Shown here one piece after another: positions 17,106 to 25,651 of a DNA stretch of 64,000 nt. The position numbers and the translations under genes were made by a program. The notes below the pieces were generated by a model that saw only the letters and a list, made by a program, of their open reading frames with translations, ran no database searches and was not told where the DNA came from. The stretch comes from CAZAOY01 sp964486925 (GTDB lineage Bacteria > Bacillota > Clostridia > Oscillospirales > Ruminococcaceae): assembly GCA_964486925.1 (NCBI GenBank), contig CAZAOY010000004.1:1-64000 (forward strand). Reading direction: 5' to 3'. Numbering within the stretch: position 1 is the stretch's first letter; each line of letters opens with the position of its first letter.

Positions 17106-17510
17106 CTATGGGCTTAGCAGCGTAAACGGAAATACCGGTATGTTCCTTAAGACGGTAAAAACCACTATCAGAACAAGTAATGCTATCCCTACCTTCTGCG
17201 ATATAACAAACCTCCTTACTAATATATCTTTACCAGTTATAATGGCAAGATACCAAAGCAAAGCGTATACCGCAATAAACGGCAGAAGGATGGTAAACAA
17301 CAGATTATGACCTAACGCTTCAATAATGTTAAAATGCATTAGATCATACGCCGCTCTGCCAACCCCGCACCCGGTACAGTATATCCCGGTGTATTTATAA
17401 AAGATACATAAAAACGGACTTCCGTTAAAATACAGATAAACCCCGCCAACTAATAACACCACAGGAACTACTATACCTATTATCACTCTATATCTTTTAT
17501 CTAGTTTCAT
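17106..17510 (-). CDS. DUF2752 membrane protein
   Basis: 134 residues, four hydrophobic segments. The family signature is present: FLCIFYKYTGIYCTGCGVGR (Cys, then the CTGCGVGR block, about 33-52) followed by the A-x-x-x-N pair (EALGHNLLF). The cysteine/glycine block suggests a metal or redox site at the membrane, but no function is known. It overlaps the 3' end of tex by 14 bp and is followed by the CD225 gene, so the three are probably translated from one message. Confidence 0.83.
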   Translation of the reverse strand: MKLDKRYRVIIGIVVPVVLLVGGVYLYFNGSPFLCIFYKYTGIYCTGCGVGRAAYDLMHFNIIEALGHNLLFTILLPFIAVYALLWYLAIITGKDILVRRFVISQKVGIALLVLIVVFTVLRNIPVFPFTLLSP

Positions 17511-19677
17511 TATCTTTAGGCTTCTTCATGGTAAGCGATATCCTGTTTTTTACTCTATCTACATCTATAACCCATACCGTTACAACGTCACCAACATTTA
17601 CAGCCTCAATTGGATGTTTGATAAACCTGTTGCAGATTTGAGAGATATGAACAAGCCCATCATGATGTACCCCAATATCAACAAAGACACCAAAATCGAT
17701 TACATTTCGCACCGTACCCTTAAGCTCCATACCCTTTTTAAGGTCATCCATAGAGAGTACGTCACTTCTAAGTAAAGGCTTTGGTAGCTCATCACGTGGA
17801 TCGCGCCCTGGTTTAATCAGCTCATTTACAATATCTACCACAGTAGGCTCACCTACACCGATCTCCTCGCTAATGGTGCGAACTCCGATCCTTTGTGCCT
17901 TCTCCTTTAACGCCTTAATGTTATCTGTGGAGAGATCCTCTACACTATAATCGCAGATCTTTAGCAGTTTTTCCGCCGCCTTGTAGGATTCAGGGTGAAC
18001 TCCTGTGTTATCCAGTAGGTAATCCCCACCCGAAACCCTTAAAAATCCCGCACATTGTGTATAGGCCTTAGGGCCTAGCTTTGCTACCTTTAGTAGCTGT
18101 TTTCTATTCTTAAACGCACCGTTTTCCTCTCTAAAGGTTACGATATTCTTAGCAACGGTGCTGTTAATCCCGGAAATTTGGGATAATAGCGGTGCTGACG
18201 CAGTATTAAGGTCAACCCCAACCGCATTTACGCAGTCCTCCACTACCCCGCCTAAAGCTTCGTCCAGCAAAGCCTTTGGCATGTCATGCTGATACTGACC
18301 TACCCCAATCGCCTTTGGATCGATCTTAACAAGCTCTGCTAGCGGGTCTTGTAGCCTTCTAGCGATGGATACCGCACTACGAAGCGATACATCATAATCC
18401 GGAAACTCCTCTGCCGCTAGCTTTGACGCAGAGTAAACCGACGCTCCCGCCTCGGATACTACCATATAGGCAATATCATCTTTACCGCTATCCCGAGAGA
18501 TCTCCTTGATAACCCCTGCAATAAAGCTTTCTGCCTCTCTTGAAGCAGTACCATTACCGATAGCAATTGCAGTAACAGCGTGTTTTTTGATAAGCCCTTT
18601 AATAAACGTACTCGCTCTGGTGGTATCCGCATTAGGTAGCGTTGCATGAATAACCCCTGTATCCAGCACCTTGCCGTACTCATCCACCACCGCTATCTTA
18701 CAGCCAGTCCTAAATCCTGGGTCTACCCCCATAGTAACCGCGCCCTTAACGGGCGGTTGCATTAAAAGCTGCTTAAGGTTTAGCTTAAACACCTGTACTG
18801 AAGATATAGCGGCGGCTTGGGTTAGGTTGTTTCTAATCTCCCGCTCAACCGAAGGAAAGATTAGTCTATCATAGCTATCCCTACAGGCGGCTATAACAAC
18901 CTCTGCTGATGGGGTTTGGTTGATGACATACTCATTTAGGATAAAGTTTACCGCAAGGTAGCTGTCTATCTCAATAGCTACCTTTAACGCACCCTCTCGC
19001 TCTCCTCTGTCAATTGCAAGCACCCTATGCCCAACAACCTTGTTAACCGCTTCGTTGTAGTCATAATACATGTCATACACGGTGGAAACCTCTGGATTAA
19101 CCGCCTTGCTAACCACCTTACCATAGTTATAGATAAGCTGTTTTAACTCTTTTCTTATTAAAGCGGAATCAGAAACATCCTCGGCAATTATGTCGCTAGC
19201 ACCAGCTAGCGCCGCCTGCTCATCATCCACCCCTTTTTCAACATCAATATATCCCTTAGCTTGCTCTAGCGGGACGATATCCGCCCTTTGTTCCAGTATA
19301 AGCTTTGCTAACGGCTCTAAGCCGCGTTCCCTTGCAACCGAGGCTCTGGTTTTACGCTTTTGCTTGTATGGGCGGTAGATATCCTCTAATTCAGAAAGAA
19401 TCTTAGCGCTGTCGATTGCCGCTACCAACTCATCGGTTAACTTACCCTGCTCATCTATAGATTTTGTTACCTCACCCTTACGCTTTTCAAGGTTTCTAAG
19501 ATAGGTAAGCCGTTCATTTAACTCACGTAACACTTGGTCGTCCAGCGACCCTGTAACCTCTTTTCTATACCTTGCTATAAAGGGAATTGTATGATCCGCA
19601 TCGATTAACTCTACGGTACTTTTTACCTGATTATATGTTATAGAAAGTTCATCTGCCAGTATCTTTAGAATGTCCAT
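17497..19677 (-). CDS. tex: Tex-family S1 RNA-binding protein
   Basis: 726 residues, standard length. Order: N-terminal helical Tex region (FIARYRKEVTGSLDD), YqgF-like RNase H fold (GVDPGFRTGCKIAVVDEYGKV; AIGNGTASRE), helix-hairpin-helix (NTASAPLLSQISGINSTVAKNI) and a C-terminal S1 domain (KGTVRNVIDFGVFVDIGVHH; DGLVHISQI). Tex binds nucleic acid and affects transcription and stress gene expression in several bacteria; the exact job is not fixed. Located 27 bp after the nucleoside hydrolase gene, overlapping DUF2752. Confidence 0.94.
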   Translation of the reverse strand: MDILKILADELSITYNQVKSTVELIDADHTIPFIARYRKEVTGSLDDQVLRELNERLTYLRNLEKRKGEVTKSIDEQGKLTDELVAAIDSAKILSELEDIYRPYKQKRKTRASVARERGLEPLAKLILEQRADIVPLEQAKGYIDVEKGVDDEQAALAGASDIIAEDVSDSALIRKELKQLIYNYGKVVSKAVNPEVSTVYDMYYDYNEAVNKVVGHRVLAIDRGEREGALKVAIEIDSYLAVNFILNEYVINQTPSAEVVIAACRDSYDRLIFPSVEREIRNNLTQAAAISSVQVFKLNLKQLLMQPPVKGAVTMGVDPGFRTGCKIAVVDEYGKVLDTGVIHATLPNADTTRASTFIKGLIKKHAVTAIAIGNGTASREAESFIAGVIKEISRDSGKDDIAYMVVSEAGASVYSASKLAAEEFPDYDVSLRSAVSIARRLQDPLAELVKIDPKAIGVGQYQHDMPKALLDEALGGVVEDCVNAVGVDLNTASAPLLSQISGINSTVAKNIVTFREENGAFKNRKQLLKVAKLGPKAYTQCAGFLRVSGGDYLLDNTGVHPESYKAAEKLLKICDYSVEDLSTDNIKALKEKAQRIGVRTISEEIGVGEPTVVDIVNELIKPGRDPRDELPKPLLRSDVLSMDDLKKGMELKGTVRNVIDFGVFVDIGVHHDGLVHISQICNRFIKHPIEAVNVGDVVTVWVIDVDRVKNRISLTMKKPKDNETR

Positions 19678-19703
19678 CCTTTGTTTTCCTTTCAGTCTAG
19701 TTG

Positions 19704-20621
19704 CTACCTGCCTGCCATACTAACCATCTCTCTTAGCTTATCTATGGCTGATAACCTATTAATTCCTGTAGTCACGTATATATTATGTAGATTAGATCCT
19801 TCAATAGTTTCGCCTATTCGCTTACCACCCAAACGAACGGTGACATGCATCTTCATTGATGTTGTAAAGATCTCTGGGAACAGATAATACATTACCGCAG
19901 TGGCATCATGTACAATGCTCCCTTCATCCCCTGCCGCTACATTGCTGTGATAGTTTGCGGTTAGTATCTGCTTCATTATCGTGGCGACTTCGTTGTCAGC
20001 TACACAGATACCCTCAATCTCCTCTAAAGATAACGCTACCTGATGGGTGGTGTTAAGCGGCACTAAGGTAAAGTGTAGATCGCTGTTAAAACATCGGCTT
20101 GCCGCCGCCGCATCACAGTAGATGTTAAACTCCGCATGTTCGGTGACATTTCCCATACCAAACGCTCCACCCATTGAAACCACACGGCTTATATGTGATA
20201 CCACATCAGGGTAGCGGTCTATTAGTGTGGCAAGGTTTGTCAGTGGGCCTAGTGTTATGTAATCCACATGGTTATGCTTTATTATTACCTCATAAAGCGA
20301 TTTTACCGGGTCGGTGGTTATAGCCGCTTGGTCGGACTGCTTAAGCGTTGTTCCGCCTAGCCCGTCCTGTCCGTGGATGTGTGGTGCATCTTCATACTTT
20401 TTAGTACTAAGCGGGTGCTCACATCCCTTTATAACATCGGTTTTAATGTTGTACAGGTTTACTAAGTTTAACACGTTCTTTGTGGTGGTATCCACATTAA
20501 CATTACCGTAGCTTGAGATAATTGCGGCTATGCGTTCCTTACAAAATGCCGCTAAAACCCCTACAGCTATAGCATCGTCTAACCCTGGATCTGTGTCTAA
20601 AATAACTGGTAGCTTATTCAT
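19704..20621 (-). CDS. Inosine-uridine preferring nucleoside hydrolase family protein
   Basis: Hydrolyses the N-glycosidic bond of ribonucleosides to free base and ribose for salvage. The N-terminal calcium-binding motif DTDPGLDDAIAV is complete, with further family motifs HGQDGLGG, TLGPLTNLA, VSMGGAFG and NIYCDAAAA, and the late HDATAVMYYL Asp. The frame is open to 20651, but the ATG at 20621 has SD AGGTGAG 6 nt upstream and gives the usual N-terminus (MNKLPVILDTDPG). First gene of the tex-polA run. A 150-nt leader with a hairpin precedes it. Preferred nucleoside cannot be told. Confidence 0.92.
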   Translation of the reverse strand: MNKLPVILDTDPGLDDAIAVGVLAAFCKERIAAIISSYGNVNVDTTTKNVLNLVNLYNIKTDVIKGCEHPLSTKKYEDAPHIHGQDGLGGTTLKQSDQAAITTDPVKSLYEVIIKHNHVDYITLGPLTNLATLIDRYPDVVSHISRVVSMGGAFGMGNVTEHAEFNIYCDAAAASRCFNSDLHFTLVPLNTTHQVALSLEEIEGICVADNEVATIMKQILTANYHSNVAAGDEGSIVHDATAVMYYLFPEIFTTSMKMHVTVRLGGKRIGETIEGSNLHNIYVTTGINRLSAIDKLREMVSMAGR

Positions 20622-20646
20622 ATTACACTCACCTTTCCTGACTTTT

Positions 20647-20666
20647 CGCATACTTAAAAGTATGCG
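20647..20666 (-). promoter_or_regulatory. Perfect leader hairpin before the nucleoside hydrolase gene
   Basis: CGCATACTT and AAGTATGCG form a 9-bp stem with a 2-nt centre, about 25 nt before the start codon and just upstream of the SD. It may stabilise the mRNA or be an operator. Confidence 0.5.
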
Positions 20667-20781
20667 ACTCTATTAAATTTTCTAGCCTAACCGTGTCGGT
20701 ACAATCATCTATTCTGCTCTGTCACCAAACGGCTATTGATAAACAATAATTAAGTAGCAAAACAACAAGTACCTTTACCCT

Positions 20782-20810
20782 ATTATACCATATATCCATC
20801 CAAACCACAA
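20782..20810 (-). promoter_or_regulatory. Promoter of the nucleoside hydrolase-tex-polA run
   Basis: Minus strand: -35 TTGTGG (20805-20810), 17-nt spacer, -10 TATAAT (20782-20787). The 366-bp gap 20652-21017 otherwise holds only the leader hairpin and the htrA terminator. Confidence 0.65.
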
Positions 20811-20962
20811 TATTATTTAACGTATATTAATAAAATTTACATACTTATGCCTACGTTACAAAATAACATAAAACGGTAATAACATCCACATGGTCTTGTA
20901 TTCTTTTAACCAATGCTAAAAAATATCTATATATTAAAGAGATACAATGTGACTATAACGCT

Positions 20963-20994
20963 ATAATAGGGAATGCGTCTGCATTCCCTATTAT
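20963..20994 (-). terminator. Terminator of htrA
   Basis: A perfect 14-bp stem (ATAATAGGGAATGC with GCATTCCCTATTAT, GTCT loop) just after the htrA stop codon, with A/T-rich flanks. Confidence 0.88.
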
Positions 20995-21017
20995 ATTGCA
21001 ATTAATCTATAACTATA

Positions 21018-22511
21018 TTATTTATTTGGAATATCTTCTTCCAGAATAATGGTGATATCCATCTTGGTCTGCGACTTCTCGGTTACCCTAAATACCGATA
21101 ACACCGCCGTATCCCCTGGCTTTTTATCCTCAAAGATTTCACGGATATTTTTATATCCGGTAACCTCTTTACCATCTATAGCATAGATGATATCTCCAGG
21201 AGTAACACCCTTTTTGTATGCGTCGGTCTTGTGGTCGATCTCTACAACCCTAAGCCCTACAGGGATATCGTTTAGCTGCGCTAACATTGAGTTAACAGGG
21301 GTAAAGGTAATACCAATACGCACTCTATCTTTAACATAGCCATACCTTACTAGGTTATCCACCACAGGCTTTGCGGTGTTAATAGGGATGGCAAATCCCA
21401 TACCTTCAATGTCCTGCGAAGCAATTTTAGCAGAGTTAATACCAATTACCTGACCATACTCATTAATCAGCGGACCACCAGAGTTACCAGGGTTAATCGC
21501 CGCGTCGGTTTGCAGAGTTTTCATGGTATAGTTGCTAGTGCCAACATTTATAGTAGTATCCACACCCGAGATAATCCCACGAGTAGTAGTACCCGCAAAT
21601 TCAAGGTCATATGGGTTACCGATAGCGATAACATCCTCGCCTACCTCAACCTGGTCGGAATTTCCAAACTCCGCCGCAGGAAGGTTAGTTGCCTCAATCT
21701 TAATAACCGCTAGGTCGGTTTTAACATCATACCCTACAAGTGTAGCGTCGTATTCGGTTTTATCCTTTAGCACTACCTGATACTTACCCTTTAGTTTACC
21801 GTCCTCAACAACGTGAGAGTTTGTGATAATATATCCGTCTGTCGAGAAGATAATCCCTGTCCCTTGGCTAATCGGTTGATAATCCCCGCCCTCAACACTA
21901 GCGTATGAAATTATCCCAACAACCGAAGGGGATACCTTTTTATAGATAGCTTTTGCCGATAACGGCTCATCGCTAACGTTACTAGGGTTTAGGATTGGTA
22001 CATCCTCTACCTTTAATCCTGTGTCGGTATCATCCGGTTTCTCGTCTTTATTTTCCTGTGTCTGCGAAGAGCTTGCAATCGTTGTCTCTGCTTGGTTACC
22101 TTTATTGGTAAGAAACCCGCTGTTGTATGCTACATAGAATCCAAACCCACTAGTAACAAGCACAAAAGCCACGGTCATTACAATCGCTAAAGCCTTCATC
22201 CCGCCGTTACCCGAATTTTTTGGAGGTGGCGTTTCATTAGGGGTGGAGTAGTGCCACTGCCCATTATCATACTGATAGTTTGCGGACTTATCGTAGTTTG
22301 AATTGTTATTACTGCTTTGTGTCTGGTACGGTTGATTAAAGCTATTATGATCACCGCTGTATATGGTGTTGTAACCGTCCTGACCTTGGGTGGTGTTGCT
22401 ACCCATATCTGTGCCATTATGCATGTTACCGTCATCTTTGCTTACGGTGTCAAAGCTTATATAATCATCTTGATTTTCCTTGTTTTTGTTTTCATCATTA
22501 AACATAATCAT
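21018..22511 (-). CDS. htrA: HtrA/DegP-like membrane-anchored serine protease with PDZ domain
   Basis: Cell-surface quality-control protease (S1C family). An N-terminal Asn/Gln-rich cytoplasmic tail of about 100 residues is followed by a single membrane anchor (near 106-127, ALAIVMTVAFVLVTSGFGF). The protease triad is H233 (ITNSHVVED), D266 (KTDLAVIKI) and S344 (NPGNSGGP), and a C-terminal PDZ domain contains KGVTPGDIIYAIDGKEV. In-frame starts TTG 22523, GTG 22517, ATG 22511 and ATG 22505 all lack a close SD. A strong AAAGGAA lies at 22570-22576 across a hairpin. Downstream of a two-component system, as htrA genes under CssRS control are. Confidence 0.93.
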   Translation of the reverse strand: MIMFNDENKNKENQDDYISFDTVSKDDGNMHNGTDMGSNTTQGQDGYNTIYSGDHNSFNQPYQTQSSNNNSNYDKSANYQYDNGQWHYSTPNETPPPKNSGNGGMKALAIVMTVAFVLVTSGFGFYVAYNSGFLTNKGNQAETTIASSSQTQENKDEKPDDTDTGLKVEDVPILNPSNVSDEPLSAKAIYKKVSPSVVGIISYASVEGGDYQPISQGTGIIFSTDGYIITNSHVVEDGKLKGKYQVVLKDKTEYDATLVGYDVKTDLAVIKIEATNLPAAEFGNSDQVEVGEDVIAIGNPYDLEFAGTTTRGIISGVDTTINVGTSNYTMKTLQTDAAINPGNSGGPLINEYGQVIGINSAKIASQDIEGMGFAIPINTAKPVVDNLVRYGYVKDRVRIGITFTPVNSMLAQLNDIPVGLRVVEIDHKTDAYKKGVTPGDIIYAIDGKEVTGYKNIREIFEDKKPGDTAVLSVFRVTEKSQTKMDITIILEEDIPNK

Positions 22512-22517
22512 GACCAC

Positions 22518-22576
22518 ACTCAAAACGTCTACAAAACGGCAATAAACACCGTGGGGATTCGTTTAGAGTTTCCTTT
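22518..22576 (-). promoter_or_regulatory. Split ribosome binding site: SD, hairpin, then htrA start
   Basis: Minus strand: SD AAAGGAA (22570-22576) abuts a stem of ACTCtAAACG (22560-22569) with CGTTTtGAGT (22518-22527), nine pairs and one T-T mismatch. An inner ACGG/CCGT hairpin lies within. The ATG at 22511 is 6 nt past the stem. Folding would put the SD at normal distance. Confidence 0.5.
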
Positions 22577-22822
22577 CTTCTTAGTGTTTTAAAGATTTAC
22601 ACATCCTTAATGAATTAAATGTTTGTATGCAGACAGTAATGTCTTGAATCTCTATTTATATTATATAATATAGTAGTTACCTCATAATAGATAAAATGCA
22701 AAATTTAAGTGAGAATTATAAAAAATTTGTAAACATCTGCATAATCCTGTTACCCGATATAAACAGCAGTATCTTTAGAAGCTTAAAAGCAAACATATTG
22801 ATTGGTTATAAGGCAATAAAAC

Positions 22823-24295
22823 CTATTCATCAATAAAAGGATTTAAGACACATGGAATGGTAAACTTAAACTCGGTATAGTCATAATGCACACCATCAAC
22901 GCTAATCTCTCCGCCATGCTCTAGCACAATCGATCGCACGATATAAAGCCCTAATCCAACACCGTTTTTGTCAAGCCCCCTAGAACGGTCGGATTTATAA
23001 AACCGTTCAAACACCTTCTTGCGATCCTCGTCTGTAAGTCCTTCACCTGAATTCTTAATCGAAATTACCAGATAACCATTAGTATGCTCAAAAGCAAACT
23101 CTATATAACCGCCTTCGTTTGTAAATTTGACTGCATTCTCAACTAGGTTATAGATAACCTGTGTCATAAGCTCAATATCTGCGTCGATGATAATGCTGTT
23201 ATGCTCTAGACCTAATATCTCTATATTTTTTGCAAAGATATCCTTCTCAAAGCTGATTAAAACCTGTATTACCACATCTAAAATATCAAAGGAAACTGTA
23301 TTAATCTTCATCTGACCTGCTTCAATCTTGGAAAGATTTAGCATAGTTTTCACAAGCCTTGATAACCTTTTAATCTCATCCGATACTAACTTTAGATAGT
23401 ACGACTGCTGTGACGGGGCGATAGTTCCATCTAGTATTCCATCAATAAATCCCGCTATTGAGGTCATAGGAGTTTTAAGCTCATGAGAAACGTTGGCTGT
23501 AAAGCTTCGCTGTATCGATTCAAGGGATGAGATAGACTTCGCCATATTGTTAAGCTCCATAGCAAGCTGTCCAATCTCGTCATTCGTGGTAACGCTCGCC
23601 CTTGCAGAAAAGTCACCGTTACCAATCTTTTTAGCTACAATTGCCATCTGGCGAAGCGGCTTTACCATCCTAACCGCAACAAGATAGGCGGCAATAAAGG
23701 ATATGATTATTACCGAAACGGAAGAGATAACTATCATTCTAAGTATCTCCCCTAAAAAAACCCCTAACTCATTCATAACGTTTGTAGACGCAAAGATATA
23801 CCCTACAGGCTTATCATCAACAGGCGAGATAATTGCCGCACCATAGGTATAGTGCTTTTGGGTATACGCCTCCGCAAAATAGCTTACATCATAAAGCTCC
23901 CTTGTAGGACTTGAGTGTATCCGTTCAAGTATCGCTACAGGAATTTTTTTAAAGCTGTGCTCCGATCTTGGTTCATTAGCCACTATGTTTTTTGACTGCA
24001 ATAAAATATCTCCATTAAGATTGGTTAAAAAGAAGGTAGAGTTTATCGAGTTTGACAATAGATCCAATACCGAGGTCATGGTTATCCTCTCAACAAACCC
24101 ATACTGTTCATAGCTGTCCGACGCAACGGCAGTAGCCTTTTGGATGTTTTTTCGTAAAAGCCCAATCTTATCATTTGTAAAAAAGCTAGCAGCAAACAGC
24201 ATTATCATTACCCCAAGCACAAGGATACTACATCCTATTAGCGAGGTACTTGTCATAAAATATCGTCTTGCTATACTTTGATTTAGTCTTTTCAA
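22823..24295 (-). CDS. Membrane sensor histidine kinase
   Basis: About 490 residues. Two membrane helices flank a ~130-residue extracellular sensor domain, followed by HAMP (AVRMVKPLRQMAIVAKKIGN), HisKA with phospho-acceptor His in FTANVSHELKTPMTSIAGFI, and HATPase motifs (QVIYNLVENAVKFT, NSGEGLTDEDR, GVGLGLYIV). The frame extends to 24382, but TTG at 24295 has an AGGAG 7 nt upstream and gives a normal short cytoplasmic N-terminus (MKRLNQSIARR). It pairs with the OmpR-type regulator upstream and lies before htrA, so an envelope or secretion-stress role is inferred. Confidence 0.9.
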   Translation of the reverse strand: MKRLNQSIARRYFMTSTSLIGCSILVLGVMIMLFAASFFTNDKIGLLRKNIQKATAVASDSYEQYGFVERITMTSVLDLLSNSINSTFFLTNLNGDILLQSKNIVANEPRSEHSFKKIPVAILERIHSSPTRELYDVSYFAEAYTQKHYTYGAAIISPVDDKPVGYIFASTNVMNELGVFLGEILRMIVISSVSVIIISFIAAYLVAVRMVKPLRQMAIVAKKIGNGDFSARASVTTNDEIGQLAMELNNMAKSISSLESIQRSFTANVSHELKTPMTSIAGFIDGILDGTIAPSQQSYYLKLVSDEIKRLSRLVKTMLNLSKIEAGQMKINTVSFDILDVVIQVLISFEKDIFAKNIEILGLEHNSIIIDADIELMTQVIYNLVENAVKFTNEGGYIEFAFEHTNGYLVISIKNSGEGLTDEDRKKVFERFYKSDRSRGLDKNGVGLGLYIVRSIVLEHGGEISVDGVHYDYTEFKFTIPCVLNPFIDE

Positions 24296-24346
24296 TCTTC
24301 TGCTCCTTCGCCAAAGGTATACTCGTTTTTTGTAATAAATACACAA

Positions 24347-24468
24347 AGCTGTAACAAAACCAGTAGGATAATACGCATACAATGCGTTCCCGAATATATC
24401 TCGAAGCTACATATAAAGCCGCAGGATATAGGGGTTGAATTGTCTGCAAACCGTGTTTTGTTACAGCT
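24347..24468 (-). repeat. 14-bp perfect inverted repeat in the regulator-kinase spacer
   Basis: AGCTGTAACAAAAC (24347-24360) and GTTTTGTTACAGCT (24455-24468) enclose 94 bp, with smaller internal complementarities. It sits in an unusually long 274-bp gap between the regulator and its kinase. It could be the closing stem of a structured RNA or the ends of a small inserted element. Confidence 0.55.
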
Positions 24469-24569
24469 ATAAAAGCTACTTAATAAATTAACTAATCTTC
24501 CCACTAAACAGCCCTTGAAAGACCAAACCAAAGATTATTGTAGGTCTAACATAAGGTGAATGGTATAAA

Positions 24570-25256
24570 CTAGTTTGCCTCAAACTTGTATCCAACACCC
24601 CAAACGGTTTTAAGGTTCCATTTATCGGATACACCTTCAAGTTTTTCACGAAGCCTCTTTACATGCACATCGATAGTACGTGAGTCACCGTAGTACTCAA
24701 ATCCCCAAACCTCATCAAGCAGTTGGTCACGGGTAAACACCTTGTTAGGGTTAGAGGCTAGGTGGAACAACAGCTCTAGCTCTTTTGGAGGGGTGTCTAC
24801 CACCTTATTATCTACCTTAAGCTCGTATTTAGTCATGTTAACTACAAGTTTATCATAAACAACCTCTTTTGCGTCCTCACCCATAGGTTTTCCTATACGA
24901 CGAAGCACCGCTTTAACACGAGCTACAATCTCCTTAGCATCAAACGGCTTAACAACGTAATCGTCCGCACCAAGCTCAAGCCCTAACACCTTATCAAAGG
25001 TTTCACCCTTTGCAGTTATCATTATAATCGGAATAGAGCTTTTTTTACGGATCTCACGACAAACCTGCCATCCATCAAGTCCAGGAAGCATTATATCAAG
25101 CAGTATTAAATCCGGCTTGTTTATCTCAAATTTAACGATAGCATCCTCACCATTATGAGCAAGTATTACAGTATACCCTTCCTTTTCAATATAAAGCCTT
25201 ATAAGCTCACATATGTTTTTATCATCATCGACAACTAGTATTTTACCTAAAGACAT
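24570..25256 (-). CDS. OmpR/PhoB-family response regulator
   Basis: 228 residues. The receiver domain has the acidic pair DDD (residues 9-11), the phospho-acceptor Asp in LILLDIMLPGLDGWQ, Thr in MITAK and Lys in VVKPF. A winged-helix DNA-binding domain follows (PPKELELLFHLASNPNKVFT; SRTIDVHVKRLREKL; VWGVGYKFE). SD AAGGGGGA before the ATG. Partner of the sensor kinase encoded downstream; the nearby htrA is a likely target, by analogy with CssRS. In the 356-bp upstream gap I see a minus-strand -10 TATAAT near 25410 but no good -35. Confidence 0.93.
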   Translation of the reverse strand: MSLGKILVVDDDKNICELIRLYIEKEGYTVILAHNGEDAIVKFEINKPDLILLDIMLPGLDGWQVCREIRKKSSIPIIMITAKGETFDKVLGLELGADDYVVKPFDAKEIVARVKAVLRRIGKPMGEDAKEVVYDKLVVNMTKYELKVDNKVVDTPPKELELLFHLASNPNKVFTRDQLLDEVWGFEYYGDSRTIDVHVKRLREKLEGVSDKWNLKTVWGVGYKFEAN

Positions 25257-25593
25257 GGCAAAATCCCCCTTACTATATATTAACTACTGTTACTCACACC
25301 TTAAAGTCAGCAAAACAAAATAAAAGCCTGTCCACCATCCGTTTAACAACGCAACCAGCCTATCCTGTTCACAATTATAGATATGTATTACCACACTATA
25401 TATACTATTATACATCACTAACAGATAAATAGGTGAACAAACTATAAACGAATATGAAAAATCTTGAAAACTTTTGTTTCCATTTTTGGTATGTAAAGCT
25501 TATTAAAGGTACTACCATAACAACTCTAACTTCTCTTCCTACAAGATTATATTATTATATTATCTTTATTAGATAATTTTATAAGTATATATC

Positions 25594-25622
25594 TTGACAT
25601 TTATCTAAATATATGTTATTAT
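25594..25622 (+). promoter_or_regulatory. Promoter with an ArsR-type operator core, MFS-regulator operon
   Basis: TTGACA (25594-25599), 17-nt spacer, TATTAT (25617-25622). The first 14 bases, TTGACATTTATCTA, equal the start of the arsenic operon operator at 39359-39372. An imperfect inverted partner, TAGATAA, lies upstream at 25570-25576. Confidence 0.7.
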
Positions 25623-25651
25623 ATCTTCAACAGAAATTGGAGGTAAATAAT

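Noticed and set aside
11921..18874. Open frames on the plus strand inside the helicase, polA and tex genes
   Set aside because: They overlap clear conserved genes on the minus strand, have no SD and show low-complexity Ser/Leu-rich translations typical of antisense frames.
22547..22580. A leader peptide for htrA starting after AAAGGAA
   Set aside because: No ATG, GTG or TTG lies 4-12 nt after this SD. The nearest GTG is over 25 nt away and has no SD.
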